Below, piece by piece: positions 55,474 through 64,000 of a stretch of 64,000 bases of DNA. Numbering within the stretch: position 1 is the first letter of the stretch; the number at the start of each line of letters is the position of its first letter. Location: contig JAGMWG010000007.1 in assembly GCA_020744225.1 (NCBI GenBank), positions 124,001 to 188,000 of the forward strand, in the 5' to 3' direction. The position numbers were made by a program, and so were the translations under genes. This DNA comes from Paraphoma chrysanthemicola (lineage: Eukaryota > Ascomycota > Dothideomycetes > Pleosporales > Phaeosphaeriaceae). The notes under the pieces were generated by a model. The model worked only from the letters and a program-made list of their open reading frames with translations. It searched no databases and was not told the DNA's origin.

Positions 55474-56838
55474 TTACGCACAGCCATTATCCAACTCCCC
55501 CACAATCTCCTCCACAATCTTCAGCACATCCGCCGCACACCCGAAACTCAACGACCATCCCGCCCCGCCATGGCCATAATTATGCACAATCCTACTCCTC
55601 GCACTCTTCCCTCCATTCACACCGTCATCGCCCTTCACACGTACCCCACCCTCTCGCTCAACTCTAACCCCGCCCTTGCGAAACGGCCGCAAACCCTGCG
55701 CGAGGGGATACGCGGTGTCTAATCTCGCGTTCTTGAGGGAGGGAAGAAACGCCTCGCAGCGTGCACGCATGCGTTGCACGACGGGCGAGTCGGGCGTCAA
55801 GTCTAGCTTACTTATGTGTTCCGCGAAACCACCTAGGAGGAGGATGTTATCGTTGCGGGGGAGAATGAAGACGAATCCCTCATCGCCATCAGTATCCGTA
55901 TCCACATCTGTCGTCGCAGGAATACACAACGCGTTCTCGACTTTAGGGAATTGCGTCCCGTCGTTAACAACGCGTAACACCGCGCCACGAAGACCGAAAC
56001 ACACTTCTTCGCCATCGCCGGCGACTTCGGCGCTGCCTAGGCCGGTGCAGTTGATGATTGCCGCCGCGCGGAATTCTGCGAGGAGCGCAGCCTCGTGTGC
56101 GATTAGACGGCCGGTGATTCGTCGCGTAACTAGTCTTGCGCCTTTGGATACGATGAGGCGCATTAGATGCGCGATGGAAACGTCTGTGTCAATCACGGGG
56201 GCTTGGAGCGTGTACGCATCGACTACACCCACGGTGGGGGAGATGTTTTGTTCCGCGATGATGTGTGGGCCATTGTGTTTGAAGCCCTGGACGCCGCTTG
56301 CCGCGAGGTCTTGCATCTTGAGTAATTGGCCCGCAGTTTCGTGGACGGTGGATTTGAAGAAGAAATTCGCGGTTCGCATTTGGACGCCGTATTTCTCTTT
56401 TCCCATATTTCCATGGCCGTTTACTTCTCCTGCTTGGTCGATGCCATTCGCAGCAACAGCAGCGCCAGCAGCAGCGATCTCACTCCAGACCCCATACGAA
56501 ATCATACACCATCCCTTCGATCTCTCTAACGACTCAGCATCCGTATGCTGTCCACACACCGCGGGCGGATACTCCCATAGCGCGCCGGCAATTTGGCTGG
56601 TCAGACGCTGTGTTTCGGTATACGATGCCCAGTCCGCTGCGAGGACGGTCACGCGATATCCGTGGTCCAGTAAGGTCCATGCGGTGCTTAGTCCGGCGAC
56701 ACCGGCGCCAAGGACAAGGATGTGCGGGGAGGAGCGGGTGGGTGGAACGAGAGGCGAGGGTGCAAGGTTAAGGGTATGGTTAAGGAGTTGGGGGTAGGAG
56801 GGTGGTCGGACTGGTTTTGGAGAGGGTGACGAGGACAT
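55474..56838 (-). CDS. FAD-dependent D-amino-acid oxidase-like protein, 454 aa
   Basis: A single exon with ATG at 56838. A 38-residue Pro/Ser-rich leader precedes the FAD-binding strand HILVLGAGVAGLSTAWTLL. RLTSQIAGALWEYPP is a DAAO family mark. A middle segment ends in INCTGLGSAEVAGD. Further on come the DAAO pattern GLRPFRKGGVRVE, whose Arg usually binds the substrate carboxylate, and the C-terminal flavin motif HNYGHGGAGWSLSFG. A Gly/Arg-rich insert separates the last two. Most fungal DAAOs end in a PTS1; this one ends DNGCA, so peroxisomal import is not evident. Reaction by family: D-amino acid plus O2 to keto acid, ammonia and H2O2. The substrate range is not readable here. Confidence 0.85.
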   Translation of the reverse strand: MSSSPSPKPVRPPSYPQLLNHTLNLAPSPLVPPTRSSPHILVLGAGVAGLSTAWTLLDHGYRVTVLAADWASYTETQRLTSQIAGALWEYPPAVCGQHTDAESLERSKGWCMISYGVWSEIAAAGAAVAANGIDQAGEVNGHGNMGKEKYGVQMRTANFFFKSTVHETAGQLLKMQDLAASGVQGFKHNGPHIIAEQNISPTVGVVDAYTLQAPVIDTDVSIAHLMRLIVSKGARLVTRRITGRLIAHEAALLAEFRAAAIINCTGLGSAEVAGDGEEVCFGLRGAVLRVVNDGTQFPKVENALCIPATTDVDTDTDGDEGFVFILPRNDNILLLGGFAEHISKLDLTPDSPVVQRMRARCEAFLPSLKNARLDTAYPLAQGLRPFRKGGVRVEREGGVRVKGDDGVNGGKSARSRIVHNYGHGGAGWSLSFGCAADVLKIVEEIVGELDNGCA

Positions 56839-58789
56839 CTTGTGTGAACTATCCTAACATAGGATATTAGGCCGGAAAGGTCCGGAATAGGGCAGGGGTC
56901 AGCGGAGTATGCTTCTGGGGCGGGAAATTGATTGTCAGGAGGTTGACTGTCGAGGAAAAGGGCTGAAAGAGTCTGATGAGACGCGTATCAGAAAGCTAAT
57001 AGTATTTATATGGTTGGGGGCTGGCTCTCGCGGCACAGGAGAGTGAAACCTGAGCGCTCAATGACAAAGGGGCACGGCACTAGCTGCAAGGGTGTTTGCT
57101 GCCTGAGAGAATGGCTGCACTGAGACAAGACGTGATGTGTACTCACTCAGGAGGTTGTTGCCTTGTCAATAGTGGCCGCTGGTGTGCATGAAAGACGATC
57201 GCACTTGAGAGAGTGAAATGGCCCATGGTCTTTCGATATCCGCCATGCTTTTCCTGGATTCGCCAACATACATGACTACCATTTCACTTCATGGTCAAGT
57301 CTGGAGTTGCAACGACAATTGGATGAAGTAAGTCTGATATAGGTCGAATCTTATCCACCATGGGCCATGGTTGAGAGTGTCTGTAAAGCGAAGACAGGCT
57401 GTCCAAACTGGCCAAGGGTTTTTGTCGCTCCGTTATAAAAGTCCTCGAGCGACTCGTCCCAAAAGATTCGAAGCCGTATCAAGTTCATGGTCTCTTTGAT
57501 TCCGAAGGCATAAAATATGTTGCGGAAAAGAAGTACCAGAAAGGGTTGCATTTCCATAGATTTTTGAGTTCTGGAGATTCTCAATGTAGATTCCAGGGAT
57601 CCCGTCGTAGAGTCGTCGACATTCCAACAGCTGATTGAACCTCAAGAGTAGCACACTCCAGTCGGACCCTTTGTTAGGTTGGTGATCGTAACCAGGCGAA
57701 AGGATGAGACAAACCTGGAAGCACCAGCAGTCCAAACCCTTTTGGTCTGGTCGTAATCAGGGCATCGGTCCGATCCACCAGTTATCAGAAGCATTAAGGA
57801 GGAAGGATGTCGCGTCAAAGTCCCAGGATCTTTTCGCCGGTCTGCAGTCGAGCTGAGGAACTTCAGGATTGGAGGCTGTCAGGGCTCTGGCCAGTCCCAA
57901 TATGCCAGATCGGTATGTCCAGGCTGCGATGAACAAAGGAGAAGGCATTCGTGCAGCGTGATGCAGAACACGGACCCAGGAGGATTTTCCTGGGGAAGCA
58001 ACGACCGAAGGAGCGCCACCCATGTAAGAACGGACATGGGCTCGAGGCACGAGTGTATTGAAAAATGACCAACTCGAGAGTCGTGGTGGTTGTAAAGGGT
58101 TACACAAGGGTGAAGTGAAGTCGAGTATCCTCGAGCACTAAATTGAAGGGACAAGGACGAGATTGATGGTGAGATGGGTGAGGAAGGTACAATGATCGAA
58201 GAAGGAAAGCACAACACCACACCTACCAGGAGTTCTTTGCTTCCGTTGAGCCGTTGGCGCGTCCACTACTTCGAGGCGAAGTCTGCCTGTGCCAAATGTG
58301 TTTTACTTGCACCAGTGGCATAGAAGTGAAATACACTGCTGGAATTCTTCCACGATCTCGAGAATATGCTGAGGACGTCATTGACATGGAATGCGGAAGC
58401 GGAGAAGGAGCGACCAGTGCGACGTTGGCGAATTCCAGCACCGTGGCACATGATTGGCCCTGGCTAGGCGTGGCGCCGGACTTTTGGTAGCATTTCGGCG
58501 TCGCTGGACTGCGATTCGCTGAATATTTTCCTTCACTACTCCAGCTCGATAAACACTTGCAAGTTCTGCGGCGAAGCTTATTTCGACGGCAGAGTCATTG
58601 CGTGAAGTTCCGCAGCAGACCAGCTGTCGAGGGTGCAGCTCGCGTGTGCAAACAGCCCGAACGAGCTTGACCACCCCCTAAGCGTCGCGTCTTGCCCTGA
58701 CCAGCCCAGCGCGACACTCAATGGCACTCGGCGTCGCGATGCGTGAAAGATGAGCCACAGCCACGCCGCCATTGACTCCCACCCCCAGC
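56839..58789. other. Intergenic with unassigned minus-strand open frames
   Basis: Minus frames at 57351-57735 and 57757-58107 look mildly protein-like (for example DNWWIGPMP and NQLLECRRLYDGIPG). I could not join them with consensus splice sites or recognise a family. They could be exons of one unknown gene or chance. Confidence 0.25.
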
Positions 58790-60369
58790 ATGGCCAACGT
58801 AGCGCGGCCGCCTCTGCGCTCGTCGTCTGAGAGACGGACGCGACTCACCCTCTCGCCAGCCGCCGCGCCTGACGACCACCGCCCCAACAGCACCATCATT
58901 GCGACGCGCCGCTCGTCCAAGGGAAGCGCCCTGCTCGCCCTCGGCGACGACGAGCGGGCGGTAAAGCAACCCACACACACGCCAATCAGGCCCGCACCGC
59001 CCGTCCGCACCGCGTCGAGGAAGCGGCCAGCCACAGCCCTCGCCGACCACGCGACGCCCGACACGAGGCCGCCCACCAAGATCACCGTTACACAGCCCCA
59101 TGGCGAGCTGCTGCGCATCACCAACGGTGTCTCAGCGCCGCTGGGCATCGCCGCCGACGATGTGCCGTCGACGAGATCCACGCCGCGCCCAGGCAGCGCC
59201 GGCAAGCTCACGCCCGCAGGAGGGCCGCAGGACAAGAGGAGTCTGAGGAGCCACGACGGCGGGTCACGGCTCAAGTCTGACCTCGCGACCTACTTCTCCA
59301 GCTACGACGACATCATTGCGGGCGTGCCAAAGCCAGAGGGTGCGTGAATGCTGTCCTCAGTTGCTGGGTGACGTCTAATGTGCGTGCAGAGTTCATCGAC
59401 TTCGACACGCCCATCTACATCCTCGACGAGCTCGCAAAACCCAAGACACCCGTGCCTGTCTCGCCTGAGCCCGCGCGCTCCATCAGCCCGTCACAGTCAC
59501 GCAAGCGCAAGGCCTCTGCTACGCCTCTCGACGACGCGATAATACCGCCGACACCGCCCGCCCCCTCCTCCACCACCTACCAAGTCCTCGACTACTCGTC
59601 CATATCGAATGCAGTCCGCAATGGCCACGACGAGGACCCCCTCGCCGATTCCTACTACTTCACGCAGCACCGACGGGCAGAGCGGAAGGAGAAGCAGCTG
59701 CGCAACATTGAGAAGGAACGCGCCATGCACGAGAAGGTGCAGCTAGAGCGGCTGCTGGACGGCCTGCAGGGCCCAGACTGGCTCAAGGTCATGGGCATCA
59801 CAGGCGTCACGGACGGCGAGCGCAAAGACTGGGAGCCGAAGCGCGACTTCTTCGTCAAGGAGGTGGAAGCCCTGGTCGACAAGTTCCGCGTCTGGAAAGA
59901 GGAGGAGAAGCGGCTGCGCGCCGAGAAAGAGGCCGCGCTCGCAGCAGCGGAAGAAGACGAGGATGAAGACGGCGACGAGACCGAAGAGTCTGACACCATC
60001 ACAGTAAACGGGCGTGACCACCACGCCCACGAGCGGCGGAAAGAGCCAAAACCTCCCGTCCCGAGACGACCGCCACGGCCACATGGCTTCTTGCTTCCCT
60101 TTATACCGCCCGAACCAGCCGCACCATTTATTTCATTCTACGCCAAACCACATCTCCGCGCAGCCGCACTCGGCAAACACCGCCACGGCCGCAACGCAAC
60201 TGCTTTCGGCCTGCCTGTTCCGGACTTCGACGAGCATGAATTCGAGCTCCCAGAAGAGTTCATCGATCCGCAATTCATCCGGGACAATGCGCGGCAACGA
60301 CGGAGACGGAAACGTGAAAGCGCAGTGGATGCATCGACTAGTTCCCAACAGCCACAGCAACAGGAATAG
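58790..60369 (+). CDS. SAS4: SAS-complex subunit 4-like protein, 509 aa
   Basis: Exons 58790-59339 and 59390-60369 with a 50-bp intron; the junction reads PKPEEFIDFDTPI. ATG 58790 (MANVARPPLRSSS) is the first in frame. The N-terminal 180 residues are basic and disordered. The conserved block at about residues 240-360 is the SAS4 domain: YQVLDYSSISNAVRNGHDEDP, ADSYYFTQHRRAERKEKQLRN, LLDGLQGPDWLKVMGITGV and KRDFFVKEVEALVDKFRVWKEEEKRL. A Glu/Asp tract and Arg-rich C-terminus follow. Yeast Sas4 belongs to the SAS acetyltransferase complex (H4K16 acetylation, silencing boundaries). Nuclear chromatin role inferred from the domain. Confidence 0.85.
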
Positions 60370-60986
60370 TAGTAGCTGTTGTTATTTCGGCATTGTTTTT
60401 TTTTTCTCCTGATTATACCCTTTCATACTCTTATTGTGTCATGTATGGAATCAAAAGCTGTATCAATCAGCGGGCGTTTTGAGGATGGGATATATGCTTG
60501 CCTGTTCGAGGTAAAGGGGCATTGTTGTTGTATTGTTATAGGACGGGATGGGATGGGATAGGAAAGGTAGTGCATGGATTAGAATCGAGCTTGATTTGAT
60601 CTGATTTGATTTGAGCTGTGCGTCTATGTTAGTGTGATTGTCTGTATCTTCCATGTGCTAACATATGTCCTAAACACAACCGCCGGTACTTTAAACATGG
60701 TGCATAGCGCCAACCTTGCTTTCAGTGCGGTATTTTGATTCGTTCTAACAGGAATTGAACCGCTGCTTAATAACTTCAATTCGAGGTTTAGAGCTGGATA
60801 TTCGGACGCATTGAGACTACGTATATGCACTAGATATCCAGGCGTCGTGGACATATAAGTTGAGGATGGATGTTATGTTCACATATACTCTGGATGCGGA
60901 GAGATTCGATGCGAACTTGGCAATGCGAGTTGCTCCGACAATGGCGTCTCCGGGATATGGTATAGTCACAGCACGACCGTGTCTAG
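60370..60986. other. Intergenic
   Basis: 3' region of SAS4 with a T9 run near 60398 and short GGGAT and TTTGAT iterations. No gene supported. Confidence 0.4.
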
Positions 60987-61870
60987 CCCGAAGAGTACAC
61001 GCTAGTCAGGAAATTATCTTCTAACATAAAGGATCAAATCGAGCGAGTGGGACTTGCTGCACTGACCACCCAGAATCCACTGGCCGTATATGGCGTAGCG
61101 CAATTTCGGTGTAGCATCGAACCCGCGGATCGTTTTTATGGTATTCAACAGATATTTGAATTCCGCCTCGGAGTCTCCAAACAGGGACAAGCGTCCAACG
61201 CGAGTATGATCGGACAGAACTGGAGGAGTTCGGCGAGGTCCTTCTACTCAAGCATCCTATCCTGGGCCAGCTGCATGTCATCATGAAACCAACGAGTCCA
61301 GGTTCAGCCTGGAGAATCAACCCCAATTCTGAGGTTCCTCGTCTCAATCTCTTTGGCAATGAGACCTGGAAGTGGACGTCAGCCGAGAAGCCATCAGCCC
61401 AGCTGTCTACACAACGACACCACCACAACCTCTGGGGCCACTTCACGGGTAAAGTCTGTGACGTCTCTTTACTCAGACAAGCATGGCCTTCGGTCGACTC
61501 TCAGTCACGTTACAGCTCAGTGATCGGCAATATCTCTTCCTTCAGCATATTCCAAGATAACATAGATATACTCGTGGACTCACCAGAATATCAGCAGGCT
61601 AGGTATGAGACGATACCCAGAGATCAACGACAGAATGCCTTAGCCAGATGGCTATGCAGCCACTTCAAAGACAAGAAGCTTCGCATGCTGCTCCTTGGTA
61701 GCTTGACAGGGCCTGGTCGGATCGTTCCGGATGAGCGCAAACCACCCGATCACAAGTACCACACATCGGCCTCATAATCCTGCAACAAGAGAAAGACGGA
61801 TTTATGTATTGGCAGCGCTTGGGATTTTGTGCGTGGGAATGTGAACATCTTGTGCACGATGGGCGAGCTG
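60987..61870 (+). pseudogene. Decayed C-terminal part of a HET (heterokaryon incompatibility) gene
   Basis: Open after a TAG at 60984, the frame reads PEEYTLVRKLSSN, NPLAVYGVAQFRCSIEPADR and FYGIQQIFEFRLG, typical of HET-protein C-terminal regions. Near 61185-61195 the sense passes to another frame (REYDRTELEEFGEVLLLKHP, then SPGSAWRINPNSEVPRLNLF) and runs to a TAA at 61775. A last shift at about 61765 recovers GLIILQQEKDG and WQRLGFCAWE. There are thus two frameshifts, and no upstream HET domain exists in the window. It is called a truncated pseudogene. It faces the HET gene at the right edge, but the two C-termini are not clearly alike. Confidence 0.6.
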
Positions 61871-62076
61871 CTCCAGAGATGGCATTCTTGATGGGCAAAG
61901 GCCATGGGTGGCAGTCTCTCAGCGGCATTTGTTGGCTAGTTGCCATTAGCACTGGCCGTAGAACAATTATTGCAGTAATGTATATTTGTTTGTTCTCGTG
62001 CTCGGCCTCATTCTACATGTAAGGTTGTGGCAATACTCAGTGTCATCCGATGGAACAACACTTCTCATGGTTCGAA

Positions 62077-64000
62077 TCAAACTAGATCAATAACTTCGAA
62101 CCTCGGGGCGCGCTCTCGCCAAACACTGCTCGGGATTCTCAAACAGCAACGCCTCGCGTACTTCCTTATACCATTCTCCATCCCCAGGTACACAAGCCCA
62201 AGAACTTGCGCCGCCGGATCCTCCATTTTCGTCGCCATGAGACATGTCAGCACAAACACCATCTGAGCATCCTCGAAGAAGGTCATATCATCCAATACCA
62301 CCTGATTGTCATGGTAAATATCTGCGCATAGCAATTGCTGCTTCAGGTCACTAGCATACAACGTAGCACACTCAGCATACAATCGAAGTACACCGGTTTC
62401 GTGTGGATCAGGTGCGCCGTCGAGGATGTAGCCTTGCTCCCACGGAAACGTGATGCACGACTGCACGTTCTCAATCTCCGAGTAGGTGAAGAAGTAGTCG
62501 CAGCTAGCCCAGCTCCAGCTCGGAAACCACGTCCGCGGCTTCTTTGCGTTGCCGTCCTCGGGCCGCGTGTTCCAGCGACATCGTTCCGTGTGAAAGGTGT
62601 CTAGATGTTCCTGTGTGACGGGATTAGTAAAACCGGGCATGAGATAGATCCAAGCCGTCCAGCCCAGCGCAACGTGGAATGATTCCGTCGGTAATCCCCA
62701 GCAGAACTTTGCAGAGCCAGCACCGACGGTGCTGAGATGGGAAAGCACGCCCGAAAAAGCCTTGATGCTGTCACTCTGATACGTAGCGCGCCGTTTGCCG
62801 TAGAGTGTTGCTTTCTGCAGGTACGTAGCCAGGGGTCCGGTTGCTGGGGTCTTCTCGAAACGGACAGGGAGGTCGCCGAAAAGTTCGAGAGTACCAGTTT
62901 GCGAGTCAAGCCCGTTGAGATTTAGCACGATGGGGCTCAGGTATTCATTCTCCACCTCCTGCTTAATGAGCTCGGACTGGAAATGCTCGCTGCAGACACT
63001 GAATGCGCAGGCATAGAACACGCGACCGGCAGCAAATATGACGCGGTTGGTCGCGAAGAAGTTTTCCTGGAAGGTCCATGCTCGTTGAGCCCAAGGGGTT
63101 CTAGTAATGTCGATCCGCCTAGGTAGCTCAATCATGGCGGTTCCAGCGATGTTGGCTTGCGCGAACTTGAGACTGCGCGAGTTTGGCCGGAGCCCTTCGA
63201 GTCCCATGTCGGCTGACGCTGCTGATGCATTGATGATAGTGAACCGTGCAGCCTTATAGATGTTGTGCATCTGGGAGACGTAGTGACGAACATCTCCGGC
63301 GTGGTCTTGCACGATGCAGACAGAGTCAACCCAGAGATAGCGCTCGCCGACAAGCTCAGTGAGGGTGATGGCATCTTCTATGGTGCGTGGAAGACTTTTG
63401 TCATGCAAGGGCAGCTCGTCATTTATGAAATCGCTTTGCGCTGCAGTGTAAACTTTGATCGCGCCCCAGCAGTAGCTCAGGGCAACGTAATCGACATCGA
63501 CTGAGACCGATACAACCTTTTTCTGGGTAACGTCGATCACGCGCAGTTTTCCAAGTTCTTGCAAGCCCGCGCGAGCTTCACTATGTGGTCCGCATGTCCT
63601 GCCATGGTGTTGCTTGCAATTGGCCCACCATCCCATGATGGCGGTGGCATCGGCTTGATTTGGTTCTGGATACGCAACCTTGGTGAAACTCTTTGCTTTG
63701 GTCATATTTTGGAAGTGTATTTTGGAGGTATAAAGTTCGTGTATAGAGGCATACATTTCTGGCGTGGAATAGAACCCTTGGGGATGCAGTTTGGGCATTT
63801 GGAGTTCGATTGTGACGGGTTTGTTGGATGAACCATCTCTCTTCGAAAAAGCTGTATCTTTTGACCATTGTGGGGACTCCACAGCATCCACGATAAGCTT
63901 ACATACAGAACAAGAATGGCGGTTTTGAACCATAAAACGGTAAGGCTGCAGGTGGAATACCGTGCGGCCAACAGCTAACTCGAATTCGCCTGGGTAGCCG
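62077..64000 (-). CDS. HET-domain protein (heterokaryon incompatibility type), 5' end may lie outside window
   Basis: From ATG 63933 the frame gives 618 residues. It is also open upstream to the window edge with sensible sequence (GYPGEFELAVGRTVFHLQPY), so the start probably lies beyond 64000. The N-terminus has NRHSCSVCKLIVDAVE, the usual Cys-containing lead. HET-domain blocks: DYVALSYCWGAIKVYTAA, LPRTIEDAITLTELVGERYLWVDSVCIVQD (split here for reading), MHNIYKAARFTIINASAAS and TPWAQRAWTFQE. The C-terminal half contains WFPSWSWAS, common in this class. HET proteins act in non-self recognition and programmed cell death on cell fusion. The partner is unknown. Confidence 0.85.
   Translation of the reverse strand, partial: GYPGEFELAVGRTVFHLQPYRFMVQNRHSCSVCKLIVDAVESPQWSKDTAFSKRDGSSNKPVTIELQMPKLHPQGFYSTPEMYASIHELYTSKIHFQNMTKAKSFTKVAYPEPNQADATAIMGWWANCKQHHGRTCGPHSEARAGLQELGKLRVIDVTQKKVVSVSVDVDYVALSYCWGAIKVYTAAQSDFINDELPLHDKSLPRTIEDAITLTELVGERYLWVDSVCIVQDHAGDVRHYVSQMHNIYKAARFTIINASAASADMGLEGLRPNSRSLKFAQANIAGTAMIELPRRIDITRTPWAQRAWTFQENFFATNRVIFAAGRVFYACAFSVCSEHFQSELIKQEVENEYLSPIVLNLNGLDSQTGTLELFGDLPVRFEKTPATGPLATYLQKATLYGKRRATYQSDSIKAFSGVLSHLSTVGAGSAKFCWGLPTESFHVALGWTAWIYLMPGFTNPVTQEHLDTFHTERCRWNTRPEDGNAKKPRTWFPSWSWASCDYFFTYSEIENVQSCITFPWEQGYILDGAPDPHETGVLRLYAECATLYASDLKQQLLCADIYHDNQVVLDDMTFFEDAQMVFVLTCLMATKMEDPAAQVLGLVYLGMENGIRKYARRCCLRIPSSVWRERAPRFEVIDLV

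Noticed and set aside
55676..56797. 373-codon open frame on the + strand
   Set aside because: It lies wholly antisense to the D-amino-acid oxidase gene, has no domain and follows from the GC-rich codon use of that gene.
60740..60765. GGTTCAATTCC on the minus strand as a tRNA T-arm
   Set aside because: The adjacent 5-bp stem does not pair and no other tRNA arms are found.
62071..62090. GGTTCGAATC resembling a tRNA T-loop
   Set aside because: No flanking stem complementarity, no A-box or acceptor stem; lies at the 3' end of the HET gene.

Overview
The window is nuclear DNA of a filamentous ascomycete (Pezizomycotina, most likely a Dothideomycete). This rests on short spliceosomal introns (43-77 bp, GTRNGN donors, CTRAY branch points, YAG acceptors) and on typical fungal families: Zn2Cys6 regulators, HET proteins, Dal5-type MFS carriers, NmrA-like reductases and small secreted proteins. 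The class assignment is inference. I rebuilt 22 gene models exon by exon. In each one the exon phases close and the joined protein reads through its family motifs.

Layout, left to right. (1) 1-2469: an acyl-CoA ligase cut by the left edge and ending in a PTS1-like tripeptide, converging on an alpha/beta hydrolase. (2) 3440-6473: three related small cysteine-rich genes, the middle one frameshifted, then a small secreted protein. (3) 8455-21095: a housekeeping and chromatin block with TFIID subunit TAF2, a BAH-PHD chromatin reader and a Caf120/Skg3-like PH protein. An in-frame 54-bp repeat tract follows the CAF120 stop. (4) 22256-25534: a secreted esterase and an NmrA-like reductase. (5) 25535-29093: an AT-rich, partly decayed stretch with an intact C2H2 gene and a remnant of a related gene. 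(6) 29210-40788: a DUF2237 gene, then a candidate catabolic cluster. (7) 42213-53000: a secreted HEFGH protein, a PMC1-like Ca2+-ATPase, an F-box/LRR protein and a small secreted protein with an internal duplication. (8) 55474-64000: a D-amino-acid oxidase, SAS4, a decayed HET gene and a HET gene that runs off the right edge.

The most interesting region is 29.9-40.8 kb. It holds a tartrate/D-malate-type dehydrogenase and a malate dehydrogenase on a shared promoter, a regulator-like middle-homology protein, an anion:cation-symporter-type MFS carrier divergent from a small Zn2Cys6 regulator, and a glyoxylate/hydroxypyruvate-reductase-like enzyme. These roles match the bacterial tartrate (ttu) pathway: carrier, tartrate dehydrogenase and hydroxypyruvate reductase. 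Three promoters of the group each carry a CGG-N12-CCG palindrome, the type of site bound by Zn2Cys6 dimers. I propose a co-regulated hydroxy-dicarboxylate (tartrate, D-malate or similar) utilisation cluster. The enzyme families are read from the sequence; the substrate and the co-regulation are inferred.
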